64,000 bases of DNA from Bacillota bacterium (lineage in GTDB: Bacteria; Bacillota; Clostridia; Acetivibrionales; JAEXSP01): the NCBI GenBank assembly GCA_023453795.1, contig JAEXSP010000032.1, positions 1-64,000 on the forward strand, in the 5' to 3' direction. The notes beneath the pieces were generated by a model that was not told the origin of the DNA, did no database searches, and worked only from the letters and a program-made list of their open reading frames with translations. Shown here piece by piece: positions 28,853 through 38,747 of the stretch (the first letter of the stretch is position 1; each line of letters starts with the position of its first letter). A program made the translations under genes and the position numbers.

Positions 28853-29449
28853 GTGCTTTTTTGGAACATGGAACAAGGCTTTTCACCGACAATATGGACA
28901 GAAGATCCGCTCCCGGAAGCTGTTAGTGGCTGCACTTTATGTGAATTGTATAAACAGAGGACCCGAATTGTTTGGGGGGAAGGCAACCCAAAGGCTGATA
29001 TCGTAGTAATTTTGGACAATCCTGGCTGCAGGGAAGATAAGAACGGAAATGCTTTTGTTTGCGGTACAAGGCAAACGCTTCAGTTTGCTGCTGATTCTGT
29101 AGGCCTGAATGAGAAGGACTTATACATTACTTATATTCTAAAGTGCAGACCTGTAAGAAAATATAACAAGGAGAATGCTCGTGAAACCTGTCTTGGATAT
29201 CTGCATCAGCAATTACAAACAAATAAGTTTAAAATTGCATTTTGTTTAGGGGATGTAGCTGTTAAAGTATTCTTTTCCGATCCTGAAAGGGATGTGAAAA
29301 GCACAAGAGGAACATGGCATTTTGTTAGAAATATGCCTGCCTATGTGAGCTATCACCCTCTTGCAGTCAGAAGAAGGCCTAATCTTCATAATATTTATAT
29401 AAATGATTGGGAGCAAGTAGCCGGCAAATTAAGGGAACAATATGTATAA
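28853..29449 (+). CDS. Uracil-DNA glycosylase family 4/5-like protein
   Basis: 198 aa. An N-terminal GCTLCELYKQRTRIVWGEG resembles the cysteine pair start of family 4 enzymes, and the C-terminal SYHPLAVRR matches their second motif. The first catalytic motif, usually GEAPG or similar, reads LDNPGCRED, with aspartate-asparagine changes. It may act on a different substrate or be inactive. Start is GTG 28853 after AGAGG; ATG 28868 has no such site. Confidence 0.7.
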   Translation: MLFWNMEQGFSPTIWTEDPLPEAVSGCTLCELYKQRTRIVWGEGNPKADIVVILDNPGCREDKNGNAFVCGTRQTLQFAADSVGLNEKDLYITYILKCRPVRKYNKENARETCLGYLHQQLQTNKFKIAFCLGDVAVKVFFSDPERDVKSTRGTWHFVRNMPAYVSYHPLAVRRRPNLHNIYINDWEQVAGKLREQYV

Positions 29450-29481
29450 AGCTTAGTCATGCGTCCTAAAGAAATAAATTA

Positions 29482-29510
29482 TTGACTTAGCAAAACCTAA
29501 AATGTATAAT
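29482..29510 (+). promoter_or_regulatory. Promoter of the ileS T-box transcript
   Basis: TTGACT at 29482-29487 and TATAAT at 29505-29510 are separated by 17 bases, immediately upstream of the T-box. Confidence 0.75.
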
Positions 29511-29524
29511 ACAATCAAAAATAA

Positions 29525-29818
29525 AATAATGATATCTACGATGATTGGAAAGAGTAAAAGGACAAATATCTTCACAGTGAACGGGTGATAGTGGAAAACC
29601 CGCAGGGTACCCCTTTGAAAATCATCCATGAGTTACCTGTCGAAGTTGTTGATTTGGAAACTACGAGTAGGCAGAGTCGGGAAAGAGCCGTTAATTCTTC
29701 TAAGATGCTATGTTTATGTGAATTTTGATTTGATGGCTATTGCTACGTAATATAGTAAATTGGGTGGTACCACGTGAAAAAACTTCTCGTCCCTTGGCGA
29801 GAAGTTTTATTTTTTATA
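29525..29818 (+). promoter_or_regulatory. T-box leader (isoleucine)
   Basis: The T-box sequence GGGTGGTACCACG lies at about 29762-29774, followed by an intrinsic terminator (stem 29779-29789 with 29798-29808, then T-rich). Upstream is a stem I-like region beginning GATGATTGGAAAGAGTAA. A likely ATC specifier is at 29621-29623, read by tRNA-Ile. Uncharged tRNA-Ile should favour read-through into the synthetase gene. Confidence 0.9.
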
Positions 29819-29889
29819 AAAAACAAGCCGAATAAATGCAGTGATGACCAAATTATGAAAAATATACTTTTAAGAAGAAGGTGTTATAA

Positions 29890-32800
29890 ATGAAATATGA
29901 AGAACTTGAAGGCAAGCCGAATATATCTGAAGTACAAGAGAGTGTATTAAAGTTTTGGCGGGAAAATAAGATTTTTGAAAAATCTGTTGAGGAAAAGACT
30001 AAAGGAGAGGTTGTTTTTTATGACGGACCTCCGTTTCCGACAGGAAAACCGCATCATGGAACTGTTTTAGTTTCTTTTATAAAGGATATGATTGCACGTT
30101 ACTGGACTATGAAGGGATATTCTGTGCCACGTGTATGGGGCTGGGACTGCCATGGACTGCCTATTGAAAATCAGGCTGAAGTTTTACTTGGAATCGATGA
30201 TAAAAATGTAATTGAAAAAAGTTTTGGAATAGATAAATTCAACGATAAATGTTATGAAATAGTTTCAAGTAATAATGAAGCCTGGAAGGAATATGTCGAG
30301 CAGATGGCTCGCTGGGTAGATTATGAGGGCGCCTATAAGACAATGAACACAGATTTTATGGAAAGTGTCATGTGGGCGTTCAAGCAATGTTATGACAAAG
30401 GGTTGATTTACAGAGATTATCGTGTAACTCCGTATTGCACGCATTGTGAAACATCTTTGTCTATTTCGGATACAAGGGAATCTGATTCTACACGTCCAAG
30501 ACAGGATAGATGGATCGTTGCGAAATTTAAGACGGAAATGAATATCGAAGGTAAACCGGTTAGTTTTCTAGCGTGGACAACAACACCATGGACATTGCCG
30601 TCAAATATGTGTTTGGCTTTAGGCGCAGCTCTTGACTATGCATTTGTTGATGTCGGAAATGAGATATATATTGCCTGTAAAAACAGCCTTCCGAAGTATG
30701 AAAAGATATTTGGGAAAGAACCGGTTATTGTAAAAGAGTGTAAAGGCGAAGAGCTTGTTGGATTAACATATGAACCGTTATTCCCTTATTTCGCTGATAA
30801 AAAGGCTGAAGGTGCATTTAAGGTCGTTACGGCTGATTATGTAGATTCTGAAGATGGTGTCGGTATTGTTCATACGGCGCCTGCATTCGGAGAAGATGAC
30901 TATTGGACTTGTAAGAAAAATAATGTGCCGCTTGTGAATCCTGTAGATTCGAAAGGAAGATTTACAGAGGAAATTACGGATTTTTACATGCCTGATAGTG
31001 AAAAGAATGTCATTGAAATGAATCCGATAATAATACGTTTCCTTTATGATAACGGAAAAGCGGTCGCAGACGGAACAATTGAACATAATTATCCTCATTG
31101 CTGGAGATGTAAACGCCCATTGATCTATAAGGCAATGGATGCCTGGTATTTCAGCATTGATAAAATAAAAGACCGTTTAGTTGAACTGAATGAAGATATT
31201 AACTGGATACCTGATACAGTAAAGCATGGCCGTTTTGGGAATTGGCTGGCAAATGCCCGTGACTGGAATATATCAAGAAATAGATACTGGAGTACGCCAA
31301 TACCAATTTGGGAATGTGACTCATGCCATAAACAGGTTGTTTTAGGCAGCATTGAAGAAATTTATAAAGCCAGCGGCAAGCGTTTAACAAACCTGCACAG
31401 ACAATATATGGATGAAGTGACTTTTAAATGTGAATGCTGCGACGGCACAATGAAGCGTGTTCCTGAAGTGCTTGACTGCTGGTTTGAAAGTGGATCAGTA
31501 CCTTTTGCGCAGAAGCATTATCCGTTTGAGAATAAGGAGTGGTTCGAATCCCATTTCCCAAGTGATTTTATTGTTGAGTATACCGGGCAGATAAGATGCT
31601 GGTTCTATTATTTGCATGTACTTGCAGTTGCTTTATTTGATAAGACGGCTTTTCAGAATTGTATAGTTCATGGGACCATATTGGCTAAAGACGGTAAAAA
31701 ATTATCGAAATCATCAAAAAATTATACTGATCCGATGAAATTGATGAAAACATTCGGAACCGATGCATTTAGATTATATCTGTATCAAACGAATGCAATG
31801 CTGATCGGAGATCTGCTTTTTGATGAGGCCGGAATTCAGGATGCATACCAGCAGGCCTTTTTGCCATATTGGAATGCATGCAATTTTTATATATCATATG
31901 CCAATATTGATGAATTTTGTCCGCAGGAATTAAAAGAGCCTGACTCTGATAATCAACTGGACAGGTGGATACTTGCAAAGTTGTATGATACTGCACAGGC
32001 AATTACCAGCAATATGGATGCATATATGGTAAATCATTATGTAGATAATCTTGTATCATTAGTTGACGGACTAACAAATTGGTATATAAGGCGTTCAAGA
32101 AGAAGATTTTGGGGCGGCGGCATATCGAAGGATAAGATGAATGGATACGAGACACTTTATTATGTTCTCGTAAACACAGCCAAATTATTTGCACCGGTTG
32201 CACCGATCATCACCGAAAAGCTTTACAAGACATTAACCGGCGAACATTCGGTTCATCTGGCGGATTGGCCAAGTATACCTGAAGCCTTTAAGGATGATGA
32301 TCTGATCCGAAAGGTAGAGCTTGTTCAGAATGTTATTTATCTGGCAAGGTCCATCCGAAATAAAAACAGGATTAAAAACCGTCAGCCATTAAGCGTGCTG
32401 AAGGTTGCACTTGCAAATAATGAGCTGAATTCGGTTATAACAGAATTTAAGGATATTATCGCTGAAGAACTTAATGTCAAGGAAGTCGATGTCCTTGAAG
32501 ATGTCAGTAACATTGCTTCAGTTAAGTATGATCCGAACTTCAACGAAATCCGTGAAAAATATCCTCAGAGGATTCCCGAAATAATCAAAGCTGTAAAGAG
32601 CGGGAAATTTGAGCTTCATGACAACGAAGTGTTATTAACTATAAATGGCAATAAGGAAAGCTTTGATTCAAGTATTATACTTGTTACGTATCTTGCAAAG
32701 GAAGGTATGCATGTTGCAAGCAATCAGGGCATAGTGGTATCCCTTGATCTGACTGTGACAGAGGAGTTAAAGCGTGAAGGGCTTGCCCGTGATATCATAC

Positions 32801-33006
32801 GTAATATTCAGGATGCAAGAAAGCAAATCGGGTGTGATATCATGGATTATATAGTCATAAACATAAAGGGCAATTTCCCGGGTGAGTGGACTGAATATAT
32901 TTGCAAGGAAACCTTGAGCCGGATTGGTGAAGTGGCTCATCCGCTTACTACTGTGGGGATACAGGATGATGACGGTACGGATATTTCAATAGCAATCAGT
33001 AAATAA
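29890..33006 (+). CDS. ileS: Isoleucyl-tRNA synthetase, type 2
   Basis: 1038 aa class I synthetase charging tRNA-Ile. The ATP motifs are PHHGT (HIGH variant, near residue 57) and KKLSKSSK (KMSKS, about residue 600). The editing (CP1) domain and a C-terminal zinc-independent tail follow. The length and spacing fit the eukaryote-like IleS2 subgroup, which in other bacteria is often mupirocin-tolerant. It is controlled by the T-box 70 bases upstream and transcribed alone. Confidence 0.95.
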   Translation: MKYEELEGKPNISEVQESVLKFWRENKIFEKSVEEKTKGEVVFYDGPPFPTGKPHHGTVLVSFIKDMIARYWTMKGYSVPRVWGWDCHGLPIENQAEVLLGIDDKNVIEKSFGIDKFNDKCYEIVSSNNEAWKEYVEQMARWVDYEGAYKTMNTDFMESVMWAFKQCYDKGLIYRDYRVTPYCTHCETSLSISDTRESDSTRPRQDRWIVAKFKTEMNIEGKPVSFLAWTTTPWTLPSNMCLALGAALDYAFVDVGNEIYIACKNSLPKYEKIFGKEPVIVKECKGEELVGLTYEPLFPYFADKKAEGAFKVVTADYVDSEDGVGIVHTAPAFGEDDYWTCKKNNVPLVNPVDSKGRFTEEITDFYMPDSEKNVIEMNPIIIRFLYDNGKAVADGTIEHNYPHCWRCKRPLIYKAMDAWYFSIDKIKDRLVELNEDINWIPDTVKHGRFGNWLANARDWNISRNRYWSTPIPIWECDSCHKQVVLGSIEEIYKASGKRLTNLHRQYMDEVTFKCECCDGTMKRVPEVLDCWFESGSVPFAQKHYPFENKEWFESHFPSDFIVEYTGQIRCWFYYLHVLAVALFDKTAFQNCIVHGTILAKDGKKLSKSSKNYTDPMKLMKTFGTDAFRLYLYQTNAMLIGDLLFDEAGIQDAYQQAFLPYWNACNFYISYANIDEFCPQELKEPDSDNQLDRWILAKLYDTAQAITSNMDAYMVNHYVDNLVSLVDGLTNWYIRRSRRRFWGGGISKDKMNGYETLYYVLVNTAKLFAPVAPIITEKLYKTLTGEHSVHLADWPSIPEAFKDDDLIRKVELVQNVIYLARSIRNKNRIKNRQPLSVLKVALANNELNSVITEFKDIIAEELNVKEVDVLEDVSNIASVKYDPNFNEIREKYPQRIPEIIKAVKSGKFELHDNEVLLTINGNKESFDSSIILVTYLAKEGMHVASNQGIVVSLDLTVTEELKREGLARDIIRNIQDARKQIGCDIMDYIVINIKGNFPGEWTEYICKETLSRIGEVAHPLTTVGIQDDDGTDISIAISK

Positions 33007-33020
33007 GAAGGATTAATATA

Positions 33021-33063
33021 AGCAGCAGCAGAAGATCATTGAATCTTTTGCTGCTGCTTTTTA
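33021..33063 (+). terminator. ileS terminator
   Basis: AGCAGCAGCA (33021-33030) pairs with TGCTGCTGCT (33048-33057) with inner pairing, followed by TTTT, just past the ileS stop. Confidence 0.85.
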
Positions 33064-33262
33064 TAACTTTATATTTTGCAAATTCATTAAAAACCTTCTG
33101 TTAGGCACTTTTCTCAACCTGTCAGTTTCAGATTTTCTTAAGTCTAATTATGCCTAAAAATTGGTTGGATAGTAAATGGCAGACTTTTTATGTTATTTTT
33201 CTTCTTTAGTTGAAGGATTTTACACATTTACGTAGAATTAATAGTTTACAGATAAATTTTGA

Positions 33263-33314
33263 ACAATAACCACTTGTAGACATTAATTACAATAACCACT
33301 TGTAGACATTAATT
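33263..33314 (+). repeat. Perfect tandem 26-bp direct repeat
   Basis: The 26-bp unit beginning ACAATAACCACTTG occurs twice back to back, 33263-33288 and 33289-33314, identical. It lies about 80 bases before the GGDEF-EAL gene, where it may bind a regulator. The rest of 33064-33391 shows nothing I recognise. Confidence 0.9.
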
Positions 33315-33391
33315 TTGCTAACAGACTTGGAATCCTTCAATTCTACTGCAATTTTGAAAGGACTCCAATCTGATTGACTGGAGGTTGACAA

Positions 33392-35239
33392 ATGCCTGAT
33401 CGTACACATCCACCCCTGATTGAGCATTATATTGATCTGAAATTCCAAAACAGTGCAAATAAGCATGTTGCGAGGATTAAAATAATATTATGTATGTTTG
33501 TTTATTTCCTGATGATTTATTTTCAAAAATGGACCCGTGGTATGGCTGGCAACAGTTTCAACGGTATTATCTCTCAAATGCAGGTTATGATCTCTGTATT
33601 TCTGGTAATCAGTGTAGTAAAAATAGGATACTATGCGGCTTTACTTCTTAATGGCATCCAATTATTTCTAGTCACTATGCAGGTGATAGAAAACAAGGAT
33701 TACAACGCTGCTCCGGGTATTATCATTCCGATTTGCGTTATTATTATCATAACGATTATTTATGTGTTTGAAAGGCGTCTTAACCGCAAAATGTCTGAGG
33801 TGATTAAACAGAGCGAGGAAATTGCCTCTCTTTGCGAAGAACTATCTGCAACCGAGGAGGAACTATCGCAGCAGAATCAGCAGTTGACTGAATATAATAC
33901 CAGAATGAAGGAAAATGAGGAAAGATTGAATTATCTGGCCTATTATGACGGTTTGACCGGTTTGCCGAACCGTAAAATGATCTTTAACAAGCTGGAGATG
34001 CTTGTAAATGTATCAATGAGGAATCAAGCGACTTTTGCTGTGGTCTTTATTGACCTTGATAATTTTAAAAGAATTAATGATACGATGGGGCACAATGTAG
34101 GCGATTTGCTGCTGCAATTAGTCGTTTCCAGGCTTGAAAACGTCATTAATAAAAAGGATATACTTGGAAGACTTGGCGGGGATGAATTTGCCCTTATCAT
34201 CCAGCGTTCACTCAAGGATACGGAAATTCTCGAATACGTCGAACAAGTTAGATCATCCCTGCTGAAGCCGTTTTTGATCAACAGGACAGAGGTGAATATC
34301 AGCGCAAGCTTGGGTATTTCCATATTTCCTCAGGATGGCGATGATTCGGAGGAGCTTCTTAAGAGTGCGGATACCGCCATGTACAAAGCAAAGGATTATG
34401 GTAAAAATGCAGTTCAGTTTTTCTGTAAAGAAATGAAGGATGAAATTCTTAAGAAGATTGAGTTTGAAAAAGCTCTGTTGGCTGCTATTCATAACGGGGA
34501 AATATATTTGGTATATCAGCCGCAGTATTGTTCCGGAACAAAGAAGCTGAGGGGGTTTGAAGCTCTTGTGAGGTGGCAGTCGCTTGTGCTTGGGGCAGTG
34601 ACTCCTGTTGAATTCATACCGATTGCAGAGGAAACAGGGTATATTATTCCCCTTGGGGAGTGGATTTTACGTACAGCCTGCAAAGAAGTTTGTGAGATCA
34701 GGAAAAAAGGCTTCAATGACATTATTATATCTGTTAACATATCAGCCGTTCAAATAATGGAACCTTCCTTCGTACTGATGGTAAGAAATATTCTTCATGA
34801 AACCGGTATTGACGGAACATGTCTGGAGTTTGAGATCACCGAATCAGTATTCATTTCGTCGATGGAATATGCGATCAAGGTTCTCAACGAATTAAAGAAA
34901 ATGAAGATACGCATTGCGCTGGATGATTTCGGTACAGGGTACTCATCCCTTAATTACATTCAACAGCTGCCGATAGATACCTTGAAAATTGACAAAACTT
35001 TTATTTCCTCTATTTCCAACGGAAATTCTAAGAAGCAAATAGTAGGCTCAATTATATCGTTGATTCACCAGATGGACATTGATGTGGTCGCTGAAGGTGT
35101 TGAAAACGAAGCTCAGCTTCTTTACCTGAAAGAATATCAATGTGATTTCATTCAGGGATATTTATGGGGGAAGCCTCTCGGCAGGGAAGAATTTGAAAAG
35201 ATGTTGACTATACCTCCGCAGTCCAATATTGCAATGTAG
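33392..35239 (+). CDS. GGDEF-EAL c-di-GMP turnover protein
   Basis: 615 aa. Three to four N-terminal membrane helices (about 25-130), a coiled segment (about 135-175), a GGDEF domain (about 185-345) with intact GGDEF, and an EAL domain (about 355-605) with EALVR, DDFGTG and VAEGVE. Both diguanylate cyclase and phosphodiesterase motifs look intact. The RxxD inhibitory site before GGDEF is absent (NKKD). The ligand sensed by the membrane part is unknown. GGAGG precedes ATG 33392. Confidence 0.93.
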   Translation: MPDRTHPPLIEHYIDLKFQNSANKHVARIKIILCMFVYFLMIYFQKWTRGMAGNSFNGIISQMQVMISVFLVISVVKIGYYAALLLNGIQLFLVTMQVIENKDYNAAPGIIIPICVIIIITIIYVFERRLNRKMSEVIKQSEEIASLCEELSATEEELSQQNQQLTEYNTRMKENEERLNYLAYYDGLTGLPNRKMIFNKLEMLVNVSMRNQATFAVVFIDLDNFKRINDTMGHNVGDLLLQLVVSRLENVINKKDILGRLGGDEFALIIQRSLKDTEILEYVEQVRSSLLKPFLINRTEVNISASLGISIFPQDGDDSEELLKSADTAMYKAKDYGKNAVQFFCKEMKDEILKKIEFEKALLAAIHNGEIYLVYQPQYCSGTKKLRGFEALVRWQSLVLGAVTPVEFIPIAEETGYIIPLGEWILRTACKEVCEIRKKGFNDIIISVNISAVQIMEPSFVLMVRNILHETGIDGTCLEFEITESVFISSMEYAIKVLNELKKMKIRIALDDFGTGYSSLNYIQQLPIDTLKIDKTFISSISNGNSKKQIVGSIISLIHQMDIDVVAEGVENEAQLLYLKEYQCDFIQGYLWGKPLGREEFEKMLTIPPQSNIAM

Positions 35240-35442
35240 CAAAAATAATCAAAATGCAGACTGCTCCGGACATTTATTTTATGAAAAATTGGACATTAAT
35301 AATGCAAAGGATGGAGTGGATATTATAATAAGGGCGGAGTATATTAAACAATTATTTAACATTCCAAAGTAATTTGCTATTTAAATTAGCTTCTACAACA
35401 TATATAATTAGGTTAATTGAGCATACATAAGGAGCTGATTCT

Positions 35443-36837
35443 ATGAAAACGGTAGCATTAATTCTCGCTGGCGGCAGCGGAACAAGGCTTTGGCCTCTCA
35501 GTCGTCATTTGACGCCCAAGCAGCTTTTGCCGCTAGTTTCAAATAAAAGCCTTCTTCAGGCAACTTCCGCAAGAATATCAGAGGTTATTCCTGTTGAAGA
35601 CCAGTGGGTTATAACAGGAAAGGATCATTATTACCAGGTCAAGAGCCAGATACCCGAAGCTAATATCTTAAAAGAACCGGTTGGTAAGAATACTGCTCCT
35701 GCGATATTTTATATGGCTGGCATATGCAAAAAGAAGTATGGAGAAGACTGCATAATGCTTGTTCTTCCGTCAGACCATCTTATTACGGCAGAAAGGGAAT
35801 TTATAAAGGTTTTAAAGCTTGGTATCGAAAAGGCACAGGAAAAGTCTATTGTGACTTTTGGAATTATTCCTTCAATTCCTGAAACAGGCTACGGATATAT
35901 TAAGGTTAATGAAAGGTTCGGGGAAGCCAATGAAAAGGTATATAAGGTAGATTCATTTGTTGAAAAGCCTGATATTGAAAGAGCACAGCAGTTTCTTGTC
36001 TCCGGTGAATATCTCTGGAACAGCGGCATGTATGCATTTCATGCAGGAACACTAATTGAAGAAGGACAAAACTATTGTCCGGACTTATATAAGGAATTCA
36101 TTTTGAATGATGTATCAAATGAAGAGAGCCTGGCAAAGGCATATAACGATGTAAAACCTATTTCTATCGATTATGCTGTTATGGAGCACACTGACAAGGC
36201 GGTGGTAATACCGTCCGATTTCGGATGGAGCGATGTAGGAAGCTGGAGAAGCCTTCATGCTGTATCAGATAAAGATGAAGACGGAAATGTCATTTTTGGC
36301 AGCTGTATCAATATAGATACAAAAAATTCTTTAGTTTACGGAAATGACAAGGTAATAGTTACTCTTGGAATGGAAAATACAGTCGTTGTCGATACCGGCG
36401 ATGCTCTTTTGGTTGCTGATTTAGGCAAGCTTCACCTGATGAATGATGTTGTAAGTAAATTAAAGAATGAAAATATCAAGATTCTGACTGAGGCGAAAAC
36501 GACTCAAAGGCCTTGGGGGAGTTATACGATAATTCAGGAGGGAAAGGGCTACAAGATAAAGAAAATATCAGTCCTTCCGGGAGAAAAACTAAGCCGGCAA
36601 ATGCACTACCATAGAAGTGAGCATTGGATAGTCGTTAAGGGGACGGCAAGGATATTAAATGGAGATGAGGAGATTTATCTTCACGAAAACCAGTCTATAT
36701 ACATTCCCAAGACGAATATTCACAGGCTTGAAAACCCCGGAAAAGTATCCCTTGATATAATCGAGATACAGGCAGGAGCATATCTGGAGGAGGATGATAT
36801 TGTAAGGTTTGATGATGTTTATGGGAGAACCAGATAA
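35443..36837 (+). CDS. manC: Mannose-1-phosphate guanylyltransferase / mannose-6-phosphate isomerase
   Basis: 464 aa bifunctional type II enzyme. N-terminal nucleotidyltransferase with LAGGSGTRLWPLSR (residues 8-21) and FVEKP; C-terminal cupin (about 350-460) with the phosphomannose isomerase metal ligands around QMHYHRSEHW. It makes GDP-mannose for surface glycans. It stands alone. Confidence 0.93.
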   Translation: MKTVALILAGGSGTRLWPLSRHLTPKQLLPLVSNKSLLQATSARISEVIPVEDQWVITGKDHYYQVKSQIPEANILKEPVGKNTAPAIFYMAGICKKKYGEDCIMLVLPSDHLITAEREFIKVLKLGIEKAQEKSIVTFGIIPSIPETGYGYIKVNERFGEANEKVYKVDSFVEKPDIERAQQFLVSGEYLWNSGMYAFHAGTLIEEGQNYCPDLYKEFILNDVSNEESLAKAYNDVKPISIDYAVMEHTDKAVVIPSDFGWSDVGSWRSLHAVSDKDEDGNVIFGSCINIDTKNSLVYGNDKVIVTLGMENTVVVDTGDALLVADLGKLHLMNDVVSKLKNENIKILTEAKTTQRPWGSYTIIQEGKGYKIKKISVLPGEKLSRQMHYHRSEHWIVVKGTARILNGDEEIYLHENQSIYIPKTNIHRLENPGKVSLDIIEIQAGAYLEEDDIVRFDDVYGRTR

Positions 36838-37000
36838 TTAACAACATAAACGGGTGGTAGTTTGTATCATTGAGAAGGAGTTCAATTGATATTAACTGAC
36901 CATCCTTTTCTTTTATGAAGCATTCCCGTAATGAAAGCTTTCATTAGTGTTGTTCCTAGAAGTATTAATATAATAATTATCTAAAAACCTTAAACGACCC

Positions 37001-37029
37001 TTGCATAACGATGTACATCGTATTATAAT
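37001..37029 (+). promoter_or_regulatory. padR promoter with a palindromic operator in the spacer
   Basis: TTGCAT (37001-37006), a 17-base spacer and TATAAT (37024-37029). The spacer contains the 14-base palindrome ACGATGTACATCGT at 37008-37021. PadR regulators commonly bind ATGT/ACAT inverted sites, so this is very likely the autoregulatory operator. Confidence 0.75.
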
Positions 37030-37053
37030 AATTATCAGAAGGAGATAATAATT

Positions 37054-37413
37054 ATGGATAAAGAGTTAATGAAAGGAAGCATTGACATACTGTTGCTTTC
37101 TCAAATCAAGGGTAAGGATATGTATGGCTTTGAAATAATAAAAAGTCTTGAAAAGAAAAGCAGAAATGTGTATACAATGAGCGAAGGAACTCTATATCCG
37201 GCGCTGCAAAGGCTGGAACAAAAAAAGCTTCTTAAGTCCTACTGGGGCGATTCTGATACCGGTGGAAGAAGAAAATATTATACGATTACGGAAAACGGGA
37301 CTAAGGAGCTTAATCAAAAACTTACTGACTGGAAAAAAGTAAATGACCTTATAGATTCGTGCAAGGAGGGATTGGAATGGGCGGATTTGAAGAATATATC
37401 GATTCAATTTTAA
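37054..37413 (+). CDS. PadR-family transcriptional regulator
   Basis: 119 aa winged-helix regulator with the family pattern LLSQIKGKDMYGFEI and TLYPALQRLEQ, then GGRRKYYTIT. A GAAGGAG site precedes the ATG. It overlaps the next gene by 37 bases, so the two are coupled. The palindrome in its own promoter suggests autorepression. Confidence 0.93.
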   Translation: MDKELMKGSIDILLLSQIKGKDMYGFEIIKSLEKKSRNVYTMSEGTLYPALQRLEQKKLLKSYWGDSDTGGRRKYYTITENGTKELNQKLTDWKKVNDLIDSCKEGLEWADLKNISIQF

Positions 37414-38216
37414 ATTCCAAGTATGTAGAAAATTCTAAAAGGGAAGACCTGAAAGCTGAAATGCTTGATCATCTGAATATGAGCAAGGCTGAACTCATTG
37501 AAAAAGGTATGGATGAGTCAGAAGCAGAGACCGAGGCAATTCGCAAATTTGGTGAGTCAAATGAAATAAAAAATGAATTTAAGAAGGTGTTTAATCCTCT
37601 AGACAGGCTAAAAGGCATTTTCAATTGTAAGAAAATTATGAAAGAGGCAGCCGGATGGGCATTTACTATTATTATTGCCCTTTTCATCTCTTTGACACTA
37701 AGAAGCTATGTTTTTGCAACTACCGAAGTAAAGCAATCCTCGATGCAGAATACCCTTTATGAGGGTCAGAGGCTTATTGAATACAAGGCCGGGTATTGGT
37801 TTTCCTCACCTAAAAGGGGAGATATAGTTGTTATTAATAGAGGAGATGAGAATGGGATCATAGGAACCTTTGAATCAAATGCTGTTGAGTTTTTCAAGAG
37901 TTTTTATGACAAAGAGGATGTAGATAAAAAAAGGCTTATAAAACGTGTTATCGGTCTACCGGGGGATACCATCGACATACATGAGGGTAAAGTCTACATA
38001 AACCGGAAGGAGCTTAGAGAACCATATGTAAAAGGTGCAACACTGGATAATGGCATGAAATTCCCACTTGTGGTGCCTGACAAAAAATATTTTGTTATGG
38101 GGGATAACAGAGAAGTAAGCTTTGACAGCAGAAACCTTGGATTTATAAGTTCTGGAGAAATAGAAGGGAAAGCAGTTTTAAGGCTTTGGCCCTTTAACAA
38201 AATAGGCAATATATAA
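37377..38216 (+). CDS. Permease-prefix (DUF1700-like) domain fused to signal peptidase I
   Basis: 279 aa. An N-terminal soluble domain of about 75 residues (MGGFEEYIDSIL, with the EAIRKFG segment) resembles the small PadR-linked domain that usually precedes a membrane protein. One membrane helix (about 95-113) follows, then a type I signal peptidase with S122 (QSSMQNT), K189 (KRVIGLPGD) and MGDNR..SFDSR. It should cleave exported proteins, perhaps a specific substrate. The AAGGAGG site at 37363-37369 fixes the ATG at 37377. Confidence 0.88.
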   Translation: MGGFEEYIDSILNSKYVENSKREDLKAEMLDHLNMSKAELIEKGMDESEAETEAIRKFGESNEIKNEFKKVFNPLDRLKGIFNCKKIMKEAAGWAFTIIIALFISLTLRSYVFATTEVKQSSMQNTLYEGQRLIEYKAGYWFSSPKRGDIVVINRGDENGIIGTFESNAVEFFKSFYDKEDVDKKRLIKRVIGLPGDTIDIHEGKVYINRKELREPYVKGATLDNGMKFPLVVPDKKYFVMGDNREVSFDSRNLGFISSGEIEGKAVLRLWPFNKIGNI

Positions 38217-38235
38217 CTGATCGAACCATATACTC

Positions 38236-38268
38236 CAAAAGCGGGTGACTTCACCCGCTTTAACTTTG
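38236..38268. terminator. Bidirectional terminator
   Basis: AAAGCGGGTGA (38238-38248) pairs perfectly with 38251-38261 around two bases, between convergent genes. T-rich flanks are short on each strand. Confidence 0.7.
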
Positions 38269-38273
38269 GGCTA

Positions 38274-38477
38274 TTACTCAGCTTCTTCATGTTCTTCGGC
38301 TTCATAAAGGTTATAGGTTATGCACTTTGAGGCCCTTTTAGTTCTCGTAGTCTTCTTTTCTTTCTTTTGAAGTTTTTCCACTGATGCTGTTCCTTTTTTT
38401 GCTGCTTTTAGACTGCAGTTCTTGTTAGTACAGCTGCCGGCAATTATAATTGATCCGCAAGTACAAAATTCTGACAA
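38274..38477 (-). CDS. Small cysteine-rich protein, function unknown
   Basis: 67 aa. The N-terminal half has four cysteines (CTCGSIIIAGSCTNKNC), a likely zinc site, and the C-terminal half is rich in lysine and glutamate. I choose TTG 38477 because AAGGAG lies 8 bases before it; a start at 38525 has no such site. Confidence 0.55.
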   Translation of the reverse strand: MSEFCTCGSIIIAGSCTNKNCSLKAAKKGTASVEKLQKKEKKTTRTKRASKCITYNLYEAEEHEEAE

Positions 38478-38747
38478 ATCTATCACTCCTTTTTTCCCAC
38501 TTATAAGTATGCCACGTAATGGCAAATTTTAATACCCCTTTTATAACATTTCCCAATAATAAGGTCTGATTTTATATTGAATGGCACATTAAATTTATAT
38601 GGGAACAGTTTGGCTTTGCAGAATTGGCTTTCATAAAACGACTTTTTTTTATATTAACTTTTCAAAATTAATATATTAATATATAATTTATTTATATATA
38701 TAGAAAAGTCCAACAATTTACTCTCTGGGGGATATAGGGGCGGATGC

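Noticed and set aside
33263..33314. Possible CRISPR array
   Set aside because: The two repeats are back to back without spacers and no cas genes are in the window.
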